From Lewinella sp. IMCC34191 (GTDB lineage Bacteria; Bacteroidota; Bacteroidia; Chitinophagales; Saprospiraceae), in contig NZ_QNQZ01000011.1 of NCBI RefSeq assembly GCF_003390935.1, forward strand, positions 62,001 to 126,000: 64,000 nucleotides of DNA. The letters run 5' to 3'. The position numbers and the translations under genes were made by a program. Positions 44,116-53,134 of the stretch are shown in pieces. The notes beneath the pieces are model-generated. The model was not told the DNA's origin. It made no database searches and saw only the letters and a list, made by a program, of their open reading frames with translations. Each line of letters starts with the position of its first letter. Position 1 is the first letter of the stretch.

Positions 44116-44478
44116 CGGTGCTGCCGTACCGCTATGGGATGACCCACTCGCTTTCTTAGGTCGCCTGCCCGGAGTAGTCCACCAACAGGAAGTGGTGGGT
44201 GAAATCGCTCAACTGGGGGGGGGGGAGAAATTCAGAAGGGGGCGGGGACGCAGGTGAAGACCAGGCTGGCAAAGGGCAGGAGGCCGTCACCTTCCGTAAC
44301 GACAGGATTCGGCTTTGCTTAGCGCCCGGGACCGTATATGACCGCTTAACCCTACCTTTAGTGGTACGTAATAGTGCGAATGCGAATTCGCGTATGGCGA
44401 GTATCTTCCGATTTCTTATAATAAGAATTTCCGGATGGTAGTTTGTCCATCACGTTGTCATCCGAAGCTCACCCCGCA
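44116..44478. other. 363-bp degenerate region with an 11-G tract
   Basis: No intact gene. On the minus strand two short stretches look coding: QLSDFTHHFLLVDYSGQAT then stop (about 44159-44214), and PVVTEGDGLLPFASLVFTCV then stop (about 44240-44310). They are separated by a homopolymer of 11 G (44215-44225). They may be remnants of a protein 3' end. On the plus strand TACCTTTA (44353-44360) is a possible -7 box for the FG-GAP gene. Confidence 0.45.
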
Positions 44479-47400
44479 ATGATTATCAGCTATAGCACCA
44501 TCCGGGTCACATTATCTATCGTATTGCTCATCCATCTTCCGACTTTTTTGCAAGCGCAAAGCTTTAGTGAGTTTAGGACAATAGAATTTCCGAACAGCGA
44601 CGAGCCGGCATACAGTACCTTCTACCTGCAAGATATTAACGGAGATGGAAAGGAGGACTTAATTACGGATGGCATCGCCGTACGCCTGCAGCAGGATGAG
44701 TACTTTGGCCGCGCAACTTATTTTGGGAAGGCACCACACGCTACTTTTCTGGGAGAGTTAATGGAAGGGACGGCTCCGGGGATGGTCTTTGTTACCTCCG
44801 ACCGGTGGGCGCAACCGGGCCCCGCCGATTCCGTCTTTTACCTTCCCAATCACATCCTGACGGAGGCGGGGACCCCTACGTTGATCGAGGCCCTACCAAC
44901 TGATCTGAGTACGAAAGTGAGTGTTAAGGATATCGACCGAGATGGCGTACAGGAATTGGTTTATCTGCAAAACCCCCTGGACGACAGACTCGCTACACCG
45001 GTGGTACGCATACTGCGGGTCGACTGGAGTACCGGGGAGGTACTCGACAGCAGCCAAACCGCCCTGTCGGCAATACGGGAAGGGATGACTAGTATGCATG
45101 CGCTACAGGACTACGATGGGGACGGAGATCTCGACTACCTGATTCAGTCCAATCGCAGCGTGTACCTGGCGGAATACGACCGGGAGGCCGCAAGCTTTCT
45201 ACCGGCACGCAAAATCCTACAGTCGGATACCGGGTATGGCAATATGAAACCCTTGAGGCTTAAGGACGGAACGTTTGAGTTCTGGGTGATGCAAGATTAC
45301 GGCCAATACAATATACTACGCCTAGGTACGCATCCTACCGATACGGCCAGCTACCAAATCAATGGCAAATTTAAAAGTTCGTATCTACCCTATAAGCCGG
45401 ATGCTCTACAGCGAGCCTATACGTTCGAGGATCTCGACGCTGATGGAGACCTTGATATCCTTACGGCTGCTTACCAAGGGTACAATACAGATGTAGTATC
45501 CGTAAGACTACAGCACGAATCGGGTCAATTTATCCCGGCTGAAAGGTTTGAACTGCCGGACCAGAGTGGGATTTCCAAATTAGTCCGCTACAGTGGTAGC
45601 TATTACATCGCTCACTTAGGGGAAGAAAAACTAACGCTATGCACCAGCGAGAGCACGCAATCTGCTGATGAGAGAAAAGCGAAAGTTCCCGTCTACGGTG
45701 ACGACACTGGTTTTAGCTATGCTATTGCCAACCTGGATAATCAGGGAACGGACGAACTGTTGATGTACCGGGATCGAATGCTGTCCGTGTGGCGGCGCGA
45801 CGCTCAATCCAAACTTTGGCGTACGGAGCCCATTCTGCTGGATTCTATCGGGGGGCAGGCGCCAAGTATCGCCTTCTACCAGCTGATCGATTATGATCGG
45901 GATGGGTACCAGGACCTGCTCTTGCAGGATCGGGTGCCTCCCTCTACCTTCGAAGGTGGAGTAGCCCGATTCTACTATTTGAAAAATGAGGGAGGTCGAT
46001 TTAGCACCACCCTCCGGAACCTCGAAATACCGGCTCATCTTATCGGGGCTCGCATCGTGGAGGTTGCGGATTTTGATGGAAACGGGAAATGGGATTATCG
46101 AACCGAGGGCCGGAATTCCTCCGGTACGATTTCGCAGATACATTACCAGTTGAGCGACGGAACCTTTGCAACCATCGCGGAGAATGATATTGGCGCAGAC
46201 ATTGAAAACAGGCGGTTTGTAGACGTCACGGGGGACGGAATGGTCGATCTGATTGCCCATCCGAAGGTCAACAACTCGACGCTGAGGCGGGTGTACGTCT
46301 ACGTTGCGACGGCCCCGGGGACCTTCCGGGAAGAGCCGGTTATCCTGGGTAGCGACAGCGAATACTTCCTGGGGGACCAGGATGCCAACGGAATAATGGA
46401 AATATACTACTGGCAGCGGCCGGAGATATATACCAAGAAATTTTATCACCGGGCTGAATTCGATCCATCCACCGAAGAGTTCTCCATTACTGCCAATGTA
46501 TTCGAATGGTCGGGTTCCGTTATAGCGGTCAGAGACTACGATGGCGACGGAGTGCGGGACTACATTAGTACCAACGGTCGCTACTATCTACAGTACCTTC
46601 CGGGAGATACACGGGATGAATGGAAGAAGATTGACATTTCTTCGGGTGGGACCTCACTGACCGCATCCACCCGTGTTGGCAACTTTAATGACGACGATCA
46701 ACTCGATTTCGTTGTCCGCCACGGTGCCGCCCGGTTTGGCTATGACTACCTCGGGTACCACGACCTATTCTACCTTAGTAAACCGGCTAATGGTTACGAA
46801 GCCGGCTTAAATATCTATAGCGGAGATAATACGTTTGCATACGCCTTCGCCGACTTCAACGGAGACGGTATCGCAGATTGCCTGATGTACACCCCCTTCG
46901 GTCTGGATGTGCAGATAAACGAAGGGCGGTTTGATCCCGGAGCACCTGCCTACCGATTACTCGCTAATTTTACTGGCAAAACGTACAACAGTGAGTTGTC
47001 CGTAGATATTCGGGACTTAAACAACAACGGCAGGCCCGATGTATTGGCCCATTTTGGGGATGGCGAAATAGGAACAATAGCCGAGTTCAGACCGGATGGG
47101 CAGTCCATCCATTCCACCTTCTACCATACTTCAAATCTGCCGAGAGATTACGTGGATTACAATGGGGATCACAAGCCAGACATTGTAGGAGGATTTAGAA
47201 ACGCCATAGCATCAAAGAGAAATATATCTACCGTAGATTCATTTGGATTTGAGTCGGACGGTCACGTGCTATACGAACTACCCGATGACCTATATGGCCG
47301 CGTGACGGATATAGCAGCCGACTTCCGAAAACAGGACGAAGTGTGGAATATCGTTCTCGTCGCAAGTCAAAAACTCTATCTCCTGAGTAAACTCGGAAGC

Positions 47401-50283
47401 GGACCCGTGCAAGTCACTCCAATGTTCTCAACGGAAACGATCAACAAGAATGGATTGCGCAAGGCGGACTTCGACGGTGACGGGCGGATGGAGTTCTTGG
47501 TAGAAGTACAGAGGGGATACGATTACTGGTCCTATATATTCGAACCAAATAACCAAGCTCCCGAAGCGTTGCGCCTGCTGTCAGCCGGTACGGTCCGCGA
47601 CTACACCTTTAAAGATGCAGATGCAGACGGGGACCTGGACGCGATCCAGCACGATGGAGTGTTGCTTAATAACAACGATGGCGCCACCTTTAAAGTCCAG
47701 AAATTGCCTACTGTATTCAACCGTAGTTACTACAACCTGGACGGAAATGAAGTGATCGATGCCGTAGGACCGGATTACGTCCATTTCGACTTACCACCGG
47801 GCAGTGAAGAGTACATAGGAAAGGAATTACCGTATCGAAATGAACTATCGTCACATAGCTACAACGTCCGAACGGCGGATATGGACGCGGATGGAGTCCG
47901 GGATCTAATCTTCTATCCCCCCGGGGACGGAACTAAAATGCCGGTATGGACCCTAAAGGGTGGACTAAAGGGAGAATTCGGAGTATCATACGATGAGGCG
48001 ATTCAGCTGCCCCACCTTCCCGCCGGGAGCACGATCAATGCGGTGGCTGATTTCGACGGAGACGGGTTTTCTGACCTGCATGCGGTGCTGGGCGACCAGG
48101 AATACGCCAATGCTCTATCCCGTTCAGACGCGCTGATTCTCGGTAACCCCAATCTGGAATTGCCGGATCGGTTCCACGCTTTGAAGCTGTCGGGCAGCAG
48201 GACGATCGATTGGGAGGGGGACGGAGACCCCGATCTGGTGTGGCAAGGGGGGGCCATGATCAATGAATTCAATTCAGAAAAAACCTTTAGCTACCGACCG
48301 ATCGAAGGTCTCGAGATTGAGGATAGATACGAATATGGGGATGTAAACCAGGATGGGCGGCCGGATGTCGTTCGTATTAGTGAAAAGGACGGGGCGGGCA
48401 ATACCCATCCGGACTCATTATACGTCTGGTGGCAACAACAATCCACTACGGGACATCTATTGCCGGCCAGAATACTGTTTTCCACGGATCAGTGCATTTC
48501 GTGTAGCCGTTTGGTCATTAAGGACTTCGATGGAGACGACGATAACGACATCGTACTGATCTCGACGGTTAGCGGACCAGTAAATACTATGTATTACGTC
48601 GAAGCCCTGGCGAATCAGCGGTGGGGAGCACCCAGAAAGTTCCTGAGCGAGCAGCACGGTAGATACGCCTTCGGTAATTTGGATCAGAATGAGTTTACCG
48701 ACCTGGCAATCCTAGACGTGTTGTCTTCCGGATGGGACAATCCGGATACACTGCATAGTTATTTAGACATTGCGAGACCCCATAGTAACCGTATTTCAAG
48801 GGTTACCGGGCCGTCAACTACGCAGGAAATCAGACTGGTGGATCTGAACGCGGACGGTGCGGACGATATACTGGCTATAGAATTCGGTGCAAATGGTGTT
48901 CGGTATGCGCTAAATCAAATCAATGCCCCGACCCTAAAGGCCCGCGTTTACATCGCCACGGAATATGACCAACCATTCACCGAGGCATCCATTCCGCTTC
49001 GGAATATCCCCATTCGGATTAAAGAGAGCGGGAACCTCTACCTAACCCAAGCCGACGGAACCGTGGCGATTCCGGCCCGACAGGGGAATTACACCGTTGA
49101 GTGGGTTGACCACCCTCTCTGGGAGCTACACCAAAGTGTGTCGGAATACGATATAGCGGCTGAGTCCTCTTCAGCCGGTGAAGCTACGTTCGCAGCGCGC
49201 GCTATAAAAGAAATAGTGGATTACCAACCCAGCATCACGAGTGATCCTACCCGGTGCGGTTTTTCCCCCAATATCTACTACACGTTCACGAATACGGGGA
49301 CGGTGCCGGGAGAGAAAGTAAACTATTCGATCCAGATTCCCGAGGCGGTTCAGAAGGTAGTGGAAATGACGCCGCTGCCCGCAACGGTCGACGGAAACAC
49401 GTATACATTCAGCGCCGACAGCTGGCAACCGACGGAGAGCAAGCAAGTTGTAGCTCGCCTTCAGATGCCGGGTGTATCCTATATAGGAAGAAGAATACCA
49501 TTTGCCGCATCGGTCACACCGCAAGAGGGTCAAACATTTGCCGACACCATGTGGTCCAAAATTAGCTGTGCCTACGATCCCAACGACAAGTTAGCGCACC
49601 CCGATCGGGGAGGAGAGCATAGCTATATCCTCTTTGAAGAATGGATCAATTATACTATCCGATTCCAGAATACGGGTAACGATACCGCATTTACCGTCAG
49701 AATAACGGATCAAATAGATACCTCCGTGCTTGACTTATCGACGTTTGAATTTCTTCAGAGTTCTCACGACTGTAAAGTTACCGTAGACGCTGAGGGTATG
49801 CTATCCTTCCAATTTGACGATATACTATTGCCGGACAGCACGACGAACGAACCCCTTAGCCACGGACTTGTCCAGTTTCGGATTCGAACCCACCAGAACC
49901 TGGCGGAGAATACAAAGCTGGAAAACAAAGCAAATATATATTTCGACTTCAACCCACCGATCATCACGGATGCGGTGGTGAATACGCTGGTCACCGAATT
50001 GCCTAAAACCACGTCCATATTCCACGATACCGAAGATCATCCGGTAAAGGTTTACCCTAATCCGGCGTACAGCGCATTCACGATCGAAGTTCCGGCCGAT
50101 AACGCCAGCGGCACAGCACCGCTTTCCTTCGTGCTTTATAATGGACTTGGACAACAGGTGATTCCGGCGCAACCTATCCGTAATCCGATCCGTACCGATC
50201 ACCTGCCGGCGGGCCCGTACTTACTGCAATTACGCTACGCCTCGGGGCAAACCAAAACGGCTAAGCTAACCATCGTACGCTAG
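44479..50283 (+). CDS. giant FG-GAP/VCBS-repeat surface protein with DUF7619-like and T9SS sorting domains
   Basis: The 1934-residue protein is counted from the ATG at 44479; a TTG at 44443 would add 12 residues. It has a signal peptide (MIISYSTIRVTLSIVLLIHLPTFLQAQ) and some 23 calcium-loop repeats of the form D-x-(D/N)-x-D-G-x-x-D (DINGDGKEDL, DYDGDGDLDY, DLDADGDLDI, DFDGDGFSDL, DVNQDGRPDV), indicating several seven-bladed propellers. A DUF11/DUF7619-like module follows (CAYDPNDKLAHP... INYTIRFQNTGNDTAFTVRITD), then a type A sorting domain (VYPNPAYSAFTIEV). It should be exported by T9SS and bind ligands or act in adhesion (inference). It is visibly more AT-rich than its neighbours and lies between duplicated LytTR/pentapeptide segments. 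Confidence 0.9.
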   Translation: MIISYSTIRVTLSIVLLIHLPTFLQAQSFSEFRTIEFPNSDEPAYSTFYLQDINGDGKEDLITDGIAVRLQQDEYFGRATYFGKAPHATFLGELMEGTAPGMVFVTSDRWAQPGPADSVFYLPNHILTEAGTPTLIEALPTDLSTKVSVKDIDRDGVQELVYLQNPLDDRLATPVVRILRVDWSTGEVLDSSQTALSAIREGMTSMHALQDYDGDGDLDYLIQSNRSVYLAEYDREAASFLPARKILQSDTGYGNMKPLRLKDGTFEFWVMQDYGQYNILRLGTHPTDTASYQINGKFKSSYLPYKPDALQRAYTFEDLDADGDLDILTAAYQGYNTDVVSVRLQHESGQFIPAERFELPDQSGISKLVRYSGSYYIAHLGEEKLTLCTSESTQSADERKAKVPVYGDDTGFSYAIANLDNQGTDELLMYRDRMLSVWRRDAQSKLWRTEPILLDSIGGQAPSIAFYQLIDYDRDGYQDLLLQDRVPPSTFEGGVARFYYLKNEGGRFSTTLRNLEIPAHLIGARIVEVADFDGNGKWDYRTEGRNSSGTISQIHYQLSDGTFATIAENDIGADIENRRFVDVTGDGMVDLIAHPKVNNSTLRRVYVYVATAPGTFREEPVILGSDSEYFLGDQDANGIMEIYYWQRPEIYTKKFYHRAEFDPSTEEFSITANVFEWSGSVIAVRDYDGDGVRDYISTNGRYYLQYLPGDTRDEWKKIDISSGGTSLTASTRVGNFNDDDQLDFVVRHGAARFGYDYLGYHDLFYLSKPANGYEAGLNIYSGDNTFAYAFADFNGDGIADCLMYTPFGLDVQINEGRFDPGAPAYRLLANFTGKTYNSELSVDIRDLNNNGRPDVLAHFGDGEIGTIAEFRPDGQSIHSTFYHTSNLPRDYVDYNGDHKPDIVGGFRNAIASKRNISTVDSFGFESDGHVLYELPDDLYGRVTDIAADFRKQDEVWNIVLVASQKLYLLSKLGSGPVQVTPMFSTETINKNGLRKADFDGDGRMEFLVEVQRGYDYWSYIFEPNNQAPEALRLLSAGTVRDYTFKDADADGDLDAIQHDGVLLNNNDGATFKVQKLPTVFNRSYYNLDGNEVIDAVGPDYVHFDLPPGSEEYIGKELPYRNELSSHSYNVRTADMDADGVRDLIFYPPGDGTKMPVWTLKGGLKGEFGVSYDEAIQLPHLPAGSTINAVADFDGDGFSDLHAVLGDQEYANALSRSDALILGNPNLELPDRFHALKLSGSRTIDWEGDGDPDLVWQGGAMINEFNSEKTFSYRPIEGLEIEDRYEYGDVNQDGRPDVVRISEKDGAGNTHPDSLYVWWQQQSTTGHLLPARILFSTDQCISCSRLVIKDFDGDDDNDIVLISTVSGPVNTMYYVEALANQRWGAPRKFLSEQHGRYAFGNLDQNEFTDLAILDVLSSGWDNPDTLHSYLDIARPHSNRISRVTGPSTTQEIRLVDLNADGADDILAIEFGANGVRYALNQINAPTLKARVYIATEYDQPFTEASIPLRNIPIRIKESGNLYLTQADGTVAIPARQGNYTVEWVDHPLWELHQSVSEYDIAAESSSAGEATFAARAIKEIVDYQPSITSDPTRCGFSPNIYYTFTNTGTVPGEKVNYSIQIPEAVQKVVEMTPLPATVDGNTYTFSADSWQPTESKQVVARLQMPGVSYIGRRIPFAASVTPQEGQTFADTMWSKISCAYDPNDKLAHPDRGGEHSYILFEEWINYTIRFQNTGNDTAFTVRITDQIDTSVLDLSTFEFLQSSHDCKVTVDAEGMLSFQFDDILLPDSTTNEPLSHGLVQFRIRTHQNLAENTKLENKANIYFDFNPPIITDAVVNTLVTELPKTTSIFHDTEDHPVKVYPNPAYSAFTIEVPADNASGTAPLSFVLYNGLGQQVIPAQPIRNPIRTDHLPAGPYLLQLRYASGQTKTAKLTIVR

Positions 50284-50633
50284 CAGTGACCCGCCTTACC
50301 GGCAATTGCCGTTGACTTGCCGGCCGACGGGGCAGTAAGGTGAGAAGGCACCGTATCGGAGGACGGGCGCGTACGGAAGTGCCACATTCTGGACTGGGGC
50401 ATCGCCATCAGTATGGAGGGCAAGGGCAGAGCGCTGGCAAGCATCTACGTCGAGCGCTTCTGTCGTAGGGTAAAGTATCAACACATCTTCCTACGGCCGT
50501 CTTCTCACTTCGCAAGGCGGACCTGCGCAACTCCCGTAGCTACCGCATCGACTCTAATGAAAACGGGGTAACGGGCACCCGCTTTTTACTACCGGAGGTC
50601 GTGGGCTTGCTAGCGGAGTGGGGGCAAGAAAGT
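50284..50633. other. intergenic segment holding the pentapeptide remnant
   Basis: Apart from the remnant (50487-50627), the 200 bp after the FG-GAP gene hold no recognisable gene and no clear terminator. Confidence 0.5.
50487..50627 (+). pseudogene. 3' remnant of a pentapeptide-repeat gene
   Basis: The frame reads FSLRKADLRNSRSYRID, then NGVTGTRFLLPEVVGLLAEWG, clearly the C-terminal cap of the intact gene at 42751-43311 (LRKADLREARHYRID, RVRGTRFSLPAAVGLLETFG). Nothing upstream resembles the repeats, and an in-frame TAG lies at 50466-50468. It is followed directly by the LytTR regulator, repeating the order seen at 43.3-44.1 kb. Confidence 0.85.
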
Positions 50634-51341
50634 TCAGCCGCCAAACAGCCGGGCTTTGACCAGCTCGCGGTAGCTGCCGCCGATCGGGATCAGGGCCTCC
50701 CCGATGCGAAGCTGGTTGCCCTCCAATGCCTCCACCCGGTCGGTAGCGACGATGAAGGATTTGTGTACCCGGAGAAAGCGGTCAGGTAGTTCGTCTTCGA
50801 GTTGTTTGAGGGATCCGAGGCTTAGCGTACGGCCCTTATCCGTGTGGTAGGCGACGTACTCGCGCATGCTCTCGATGTAGTGGATCTCGCTGTGGGGGAT
50901 GCGGTAGGTCTTCCGGTCGGCTCGCACTAGCTGGTATGTCGCTTCTTTTTGCGGCGGGGCGCTGGTAAGGTGCTTTTCCGGAAACCGGTAGTCCCTGGCT
51001 TTATTGACGCCCATGACAAAACGTTCGAAGGCAAACGGTTTAACGAGGTAATCCACCACGTCCAGCTCGAACCCTTCCAGGGCGTATTCGGAGTAGGCTG
51101 TTGTCAGGATCACGGCCGGCGGTTGACGCAGCGTGCGCAGGAAATCCAGGCCCGTCATGTTGGGCATCTGAATATCGAGGAACAACAAGTCGACGGAAAC
51201 CTTCCGCAAGCGCTCCATGGCTGCCAGCGGGTGGGCCGCCTCCCCCACGACCCGCAGGTCGGGTAAACGATCGCAGTAGCTGCACACGAGCCGGCGGGCC
51301 AGCTCCTCGTCGTCGACGATGAGGCAGTTCAGCTCGCTCAT
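50634..51341 (-). CDS. LytTR family response regulator
   Basis: The 235-residue protein has a receiver domain (LIVDDEELARRLV; phospho-acceptor Asp56 in LLFLDIQMPNMTG; Lys in VDYLVKPFAFERF) and a C-terminal LytTR DNA-binding domain. Its start overlaps the histidine kinase stop by 4 nt (ATGA). The linker KHLTSAPPQKEA is encoded partly by a dispersed-repeat copy. Control targets are unknown, but LytTR regulators commonly act near their own locus. A 191-bp segment is shared without difference with the truncated copy at 43726. Confidence 0.92.
   Translation of the reverse strand: MSELNCLIVDDEELARRLVCSYCDRLPDLRVVGEAAHPLAAMERLRKVSVDLLFLDIQMPNMTGLDFLRTLRQPPAVILTTAYSEYALEGFELDVVDYLVKPFAFERFVMGVNKARDYRFPEKHLTSAPPQKEATYQLVRADRKTYRIPHSEIHYIESMREYVAYHTDKGRTLSLGSLKQLEDELPDRFLRVHKSFIVATDRVEALEGNQLRIGEALIPIGGSYRELVKARLFGG
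50951..50968 (+). repeat. divergent dispersed repeat in the LytTR linker
   Basis: GCGGCGGGGCGCTGGTAA, two or more mismatches to the core. It encodes the receiver-LytTR linker on the other strand. The truncated paralogue has a further degraded version near 44040. Confidence 0.4.
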
Positions 51342-52369
51342 CCGACCCGCAGTTGGAGGTGAACGGAAAAGCGTTCCGGACCGGCGTCAACCTGTAGCTC
51401 GTGCCGGTTCGGGTACAGCAGCACCAATCGCTTGCGGACGTTTTCCAGTCCGATACCCCCTACCCCGTCCACCGGCGAGGGGATCGGCGGGACGCTGTTG
51501 TTGACCATCAGGTCGATCGTCTCGTCGCCAGTAGTCAGCGTGATGTCGATGTAGCCGCCCTCCCGGTCCTCCACGCGGCTGTGTTTGTAGGCATTCTCCA
51601 CGAAGGGGATCAGCAGGAGGGGGGCGATGGGTAAGCGGGGGCGGCTGTCGTCCAGGCTGACCCGCACGTTCAGGCCCCGGCTATCCTTCAGCGCCCGCAG
51701 TGCCACGTAATTCCGGATGTAATCGATCTCCCGCTGCAACGGCACGGCCTCGATCTCCGAGTCGTACAGCATGTAGCGCAGCATGGCCGATAGCTTCAGG
51801 AGGCTCTCCGGGGCCTTTTCGTCCTTTAGCAGCGTAAGGGTATAAATGTTATTCAGGCTGTTGAAAAGAAAGTGGGGGTTGACCTGCGACTTCAGGAATT
51901 TCAGCTCCGTAACTACCTGCTCCCGCTGCGCCTGGATCACCTGCTTCTCCTGAAAGCCGGCGTACCGCATCACGTCGATGAGCGTGGCCCCGATGACGGA
52001 GGTAGCCAGGGGCAGCAGATAGCGAAGGGTGCCCGACCCCAAATTACGCGTGCGGGAAAGCCGCTCGTACAGCACGGGAAACCGCCGCCCGGAAAACTCG
52101 ATGTTCTGCAGCACCAGCGTGACGATCACCAGAAGTAAGATGGCCGCCAGGGCAAACATCCCGCGGCGGCCCCGGAAGTACAGCCCCGGCAGCAGCACGG
52201 TCCCGTTGACGAAGACCACCACCCCGATCGCCACCAGCAGGGGAAACAGCCGCCGGAAATAGCGGAAGGGCGCGTCAAAGCCGCCGCCGACGATCAGGAA
52301 GACCACCGCCCACAGCCCTACCCAGGCAAGGGCCTGCAGGGTAATTCGGGATAGGTCCGGTCGTTGCAT
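51338..52369 (-). CDS. LytS-type sensor histidine kinase
   Basis: The 343-residue protein has four membrane helices in the first 150 residues and no extracellular sensor domain. A coiled linker (QEKQVIQAQREQVVTELKFLKSQ) and the His_kinase signature QVNPHFLFNSLNNIYTLTLL with the phospho-accepting His follow. The HATPase part contains LLLIPFVENAYKHS and GGIGLENVRKRL. It forms a two-component system with the overlapping LytTR regulator. A GACCTTTG box (52375-52382, minus) ends 5 nt before the ATG. Confidence 0.92.
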   Translation of the reverse strand: MQRPDLSRITLQALAWVGLWAVVFLIVGGGFDAPFRYFRRLFPLLVAIGVVVFVNGTVLLPGLYFRGRRGMFALAAILLLVIVTLVLQNIEFSGRRFPVLYERLSRTRNLGSGTLRYLLPLATSVIGATLIDVMRYAGFQEKQVIQAQREQVVTELKFLKSQVNPHFLFNSLNNIYTLTLLKDEKAPESLLKLSAMLRYMLYDSEIEAVPLQREIDYIRNYVALRALKDSRGLNVRVSLDDSRPRLPIAPLLLIPFVENAYKHSRVEDREGGYIDITLTTGDETIDLMVNNSVPPIPSPVDGVGGIGLENVRKRLVLLYPNRHELQVDAGPERFSVHLQLRVG

Positions 52370-52374
52370 CGCGA

Positions 52375-52382
52375 CAAAGGTC
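52375..52382 (-). promoter_or_regulatory. candidate -7 element of the LytS/LytTR operon
   Basis: GACCTTTG (minus strand; G for the first T of TAnnTTTG), 5 nt before the ATG. Confidence 0.35.
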
Positions 52383-52478
52383 GGCTACCGATGGGAAGGA
52401 TAAAAGCGCGCGGCAGCCCGTTCATTGATGAAAGCGGACCGTTCGTTGATTAAAGTTGAGTAGTGGCCACCGAGGGCC

Positions 52479-52486
52479 CACATTTG
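52479..52486 (+). promoter_or_regulatory. candidate -7 element of the Spy-like gene
   Basis: CACATTTG, one mismatch to TAnnTTTG; it would give a leader of about 47 nt before the ATG at 52540. Confidence 0.35.
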
Positions 52487-52539
52487 TAGCACGGTCATGA
52501 AAAGAGACTGTGTTATTCATCATCCAAAACCAAATCCTT

Positions 52540-52956
52540 ATGAAAACCATTAAAGCAATCTTCCTCGCTCTGCTGTTCGTCGTCGCCACCGGTGCCGTCA
52601 GCGCCCAGCGCGGCGAAAACCGCGACCCCGCCGAACGCGTGGAAAAGCAAACCGAGCGCCTGGCCACCGTGCTAGAACTTACCCCCGAGCAAACCGAGCG
52701 GGTCAAGGCCATCAACGAATCCTTCGCCAAAGAGGTGAAGTCCGCCCGCGAGGAAATGCAAAAAGAGCGGGAAGCCATGCGGGAAACCCTCCAGGCCGCG
52801 AACGATAAGCGCCAGTCCGAAATGGAGGCCGTGCTTACCGAAGAGCAGCTGACCAAACTCGAAGCCCTCCAGGCCAAGCGCAAGGAGCGTATGGACGAGC
52901 GCCGCGGCGAGCGCGGACCCCGTGGCGAAGGTCGTCGGGGACGCGGCCGCAACTGA
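52540..52956 (+). CDS. Spy/CpxP-like periplasmic protein
   Basis: The 138-residue protein starts at the ATG at 52540 with a signal peptide ending VSAQ. The rest is one long charged amphipathic helix bundle with two LT-x-x-Q-type repeats (LELTPEQTERVKAI and VLTEEQLTKLEALQ), as in Spy/CpxP and DUF4890 proteins. An Arg/Gly-rich tail (RGERGPRGEGRRGRGR) follows. A chaperone or stress-sensor role in the periplasm is family-based. An upstream in-frame start at 52510 is rejected because it precedes the signal peptide. It is transcribed divergently from the LytS/LytTR operon, which might control it. Confidence 0.8.
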   Translation: MKTIKAIFLALLFVVATGAVSAQRGENRDPAERVEKQTERLATVLELTPEQTERVKAINESFAKEVKSAREEMQKEREAMRETLQAANDKRQSEMEAVLTEEQLTKLEALQAKRKERMDERRGERGPRGEGRRGRGRN

Positions 52957-52983
52957 TCGGGCATCCATAGAGGTCCGTAGATA

Positions 52984-53011
52984 ACGGCCCGGAGGTAGCA
53001 CTCCGGGCCGT
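52984..53011 (+). terminator. hairpin after the Spy-like gene
   Basis: A perfect 11-bp GC-rich stem (52984-52994 with 53001-53011) and a GTAGCA loop. No T tract follows, so termination strength is uncertain. Confidence 0.6.
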
Positions 53012-53066
53012 ATTGCGTTATGTTACTGGGTAATGGCAAACGATCCGCTTTGACATTTTCATAACT

Positions 53067-53082
53067 CCTGCGCTCCGTCGCC
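53067..53082 (-). repeat. dispersed GC-rich repeat upstream of the M1 peptidase
   Basis: On the minus strand GGCGACGGAGCGCAGG (one mismatch to the core), 53 bp before the M1 ATG. Confidence 0.6.
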
Positions 53083-53134
53083 ATAAAAACTTTTACGCGC
53101 CTTCCTTGTCCTAATTGGCTAAATCTAGCCGTTG

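Noticed and set aside
44443-44478. TTG start for the FG-GAP gene
   Set aside because: It adds 12 polar residues before a normal signal peptide; the ATG at 44479 is the better start.
45637-46449. 270-codon antisense frame in the FG-GAP gene
   Set aside because: Shadow of the repeat-rich sense frame; no signal, no domain.
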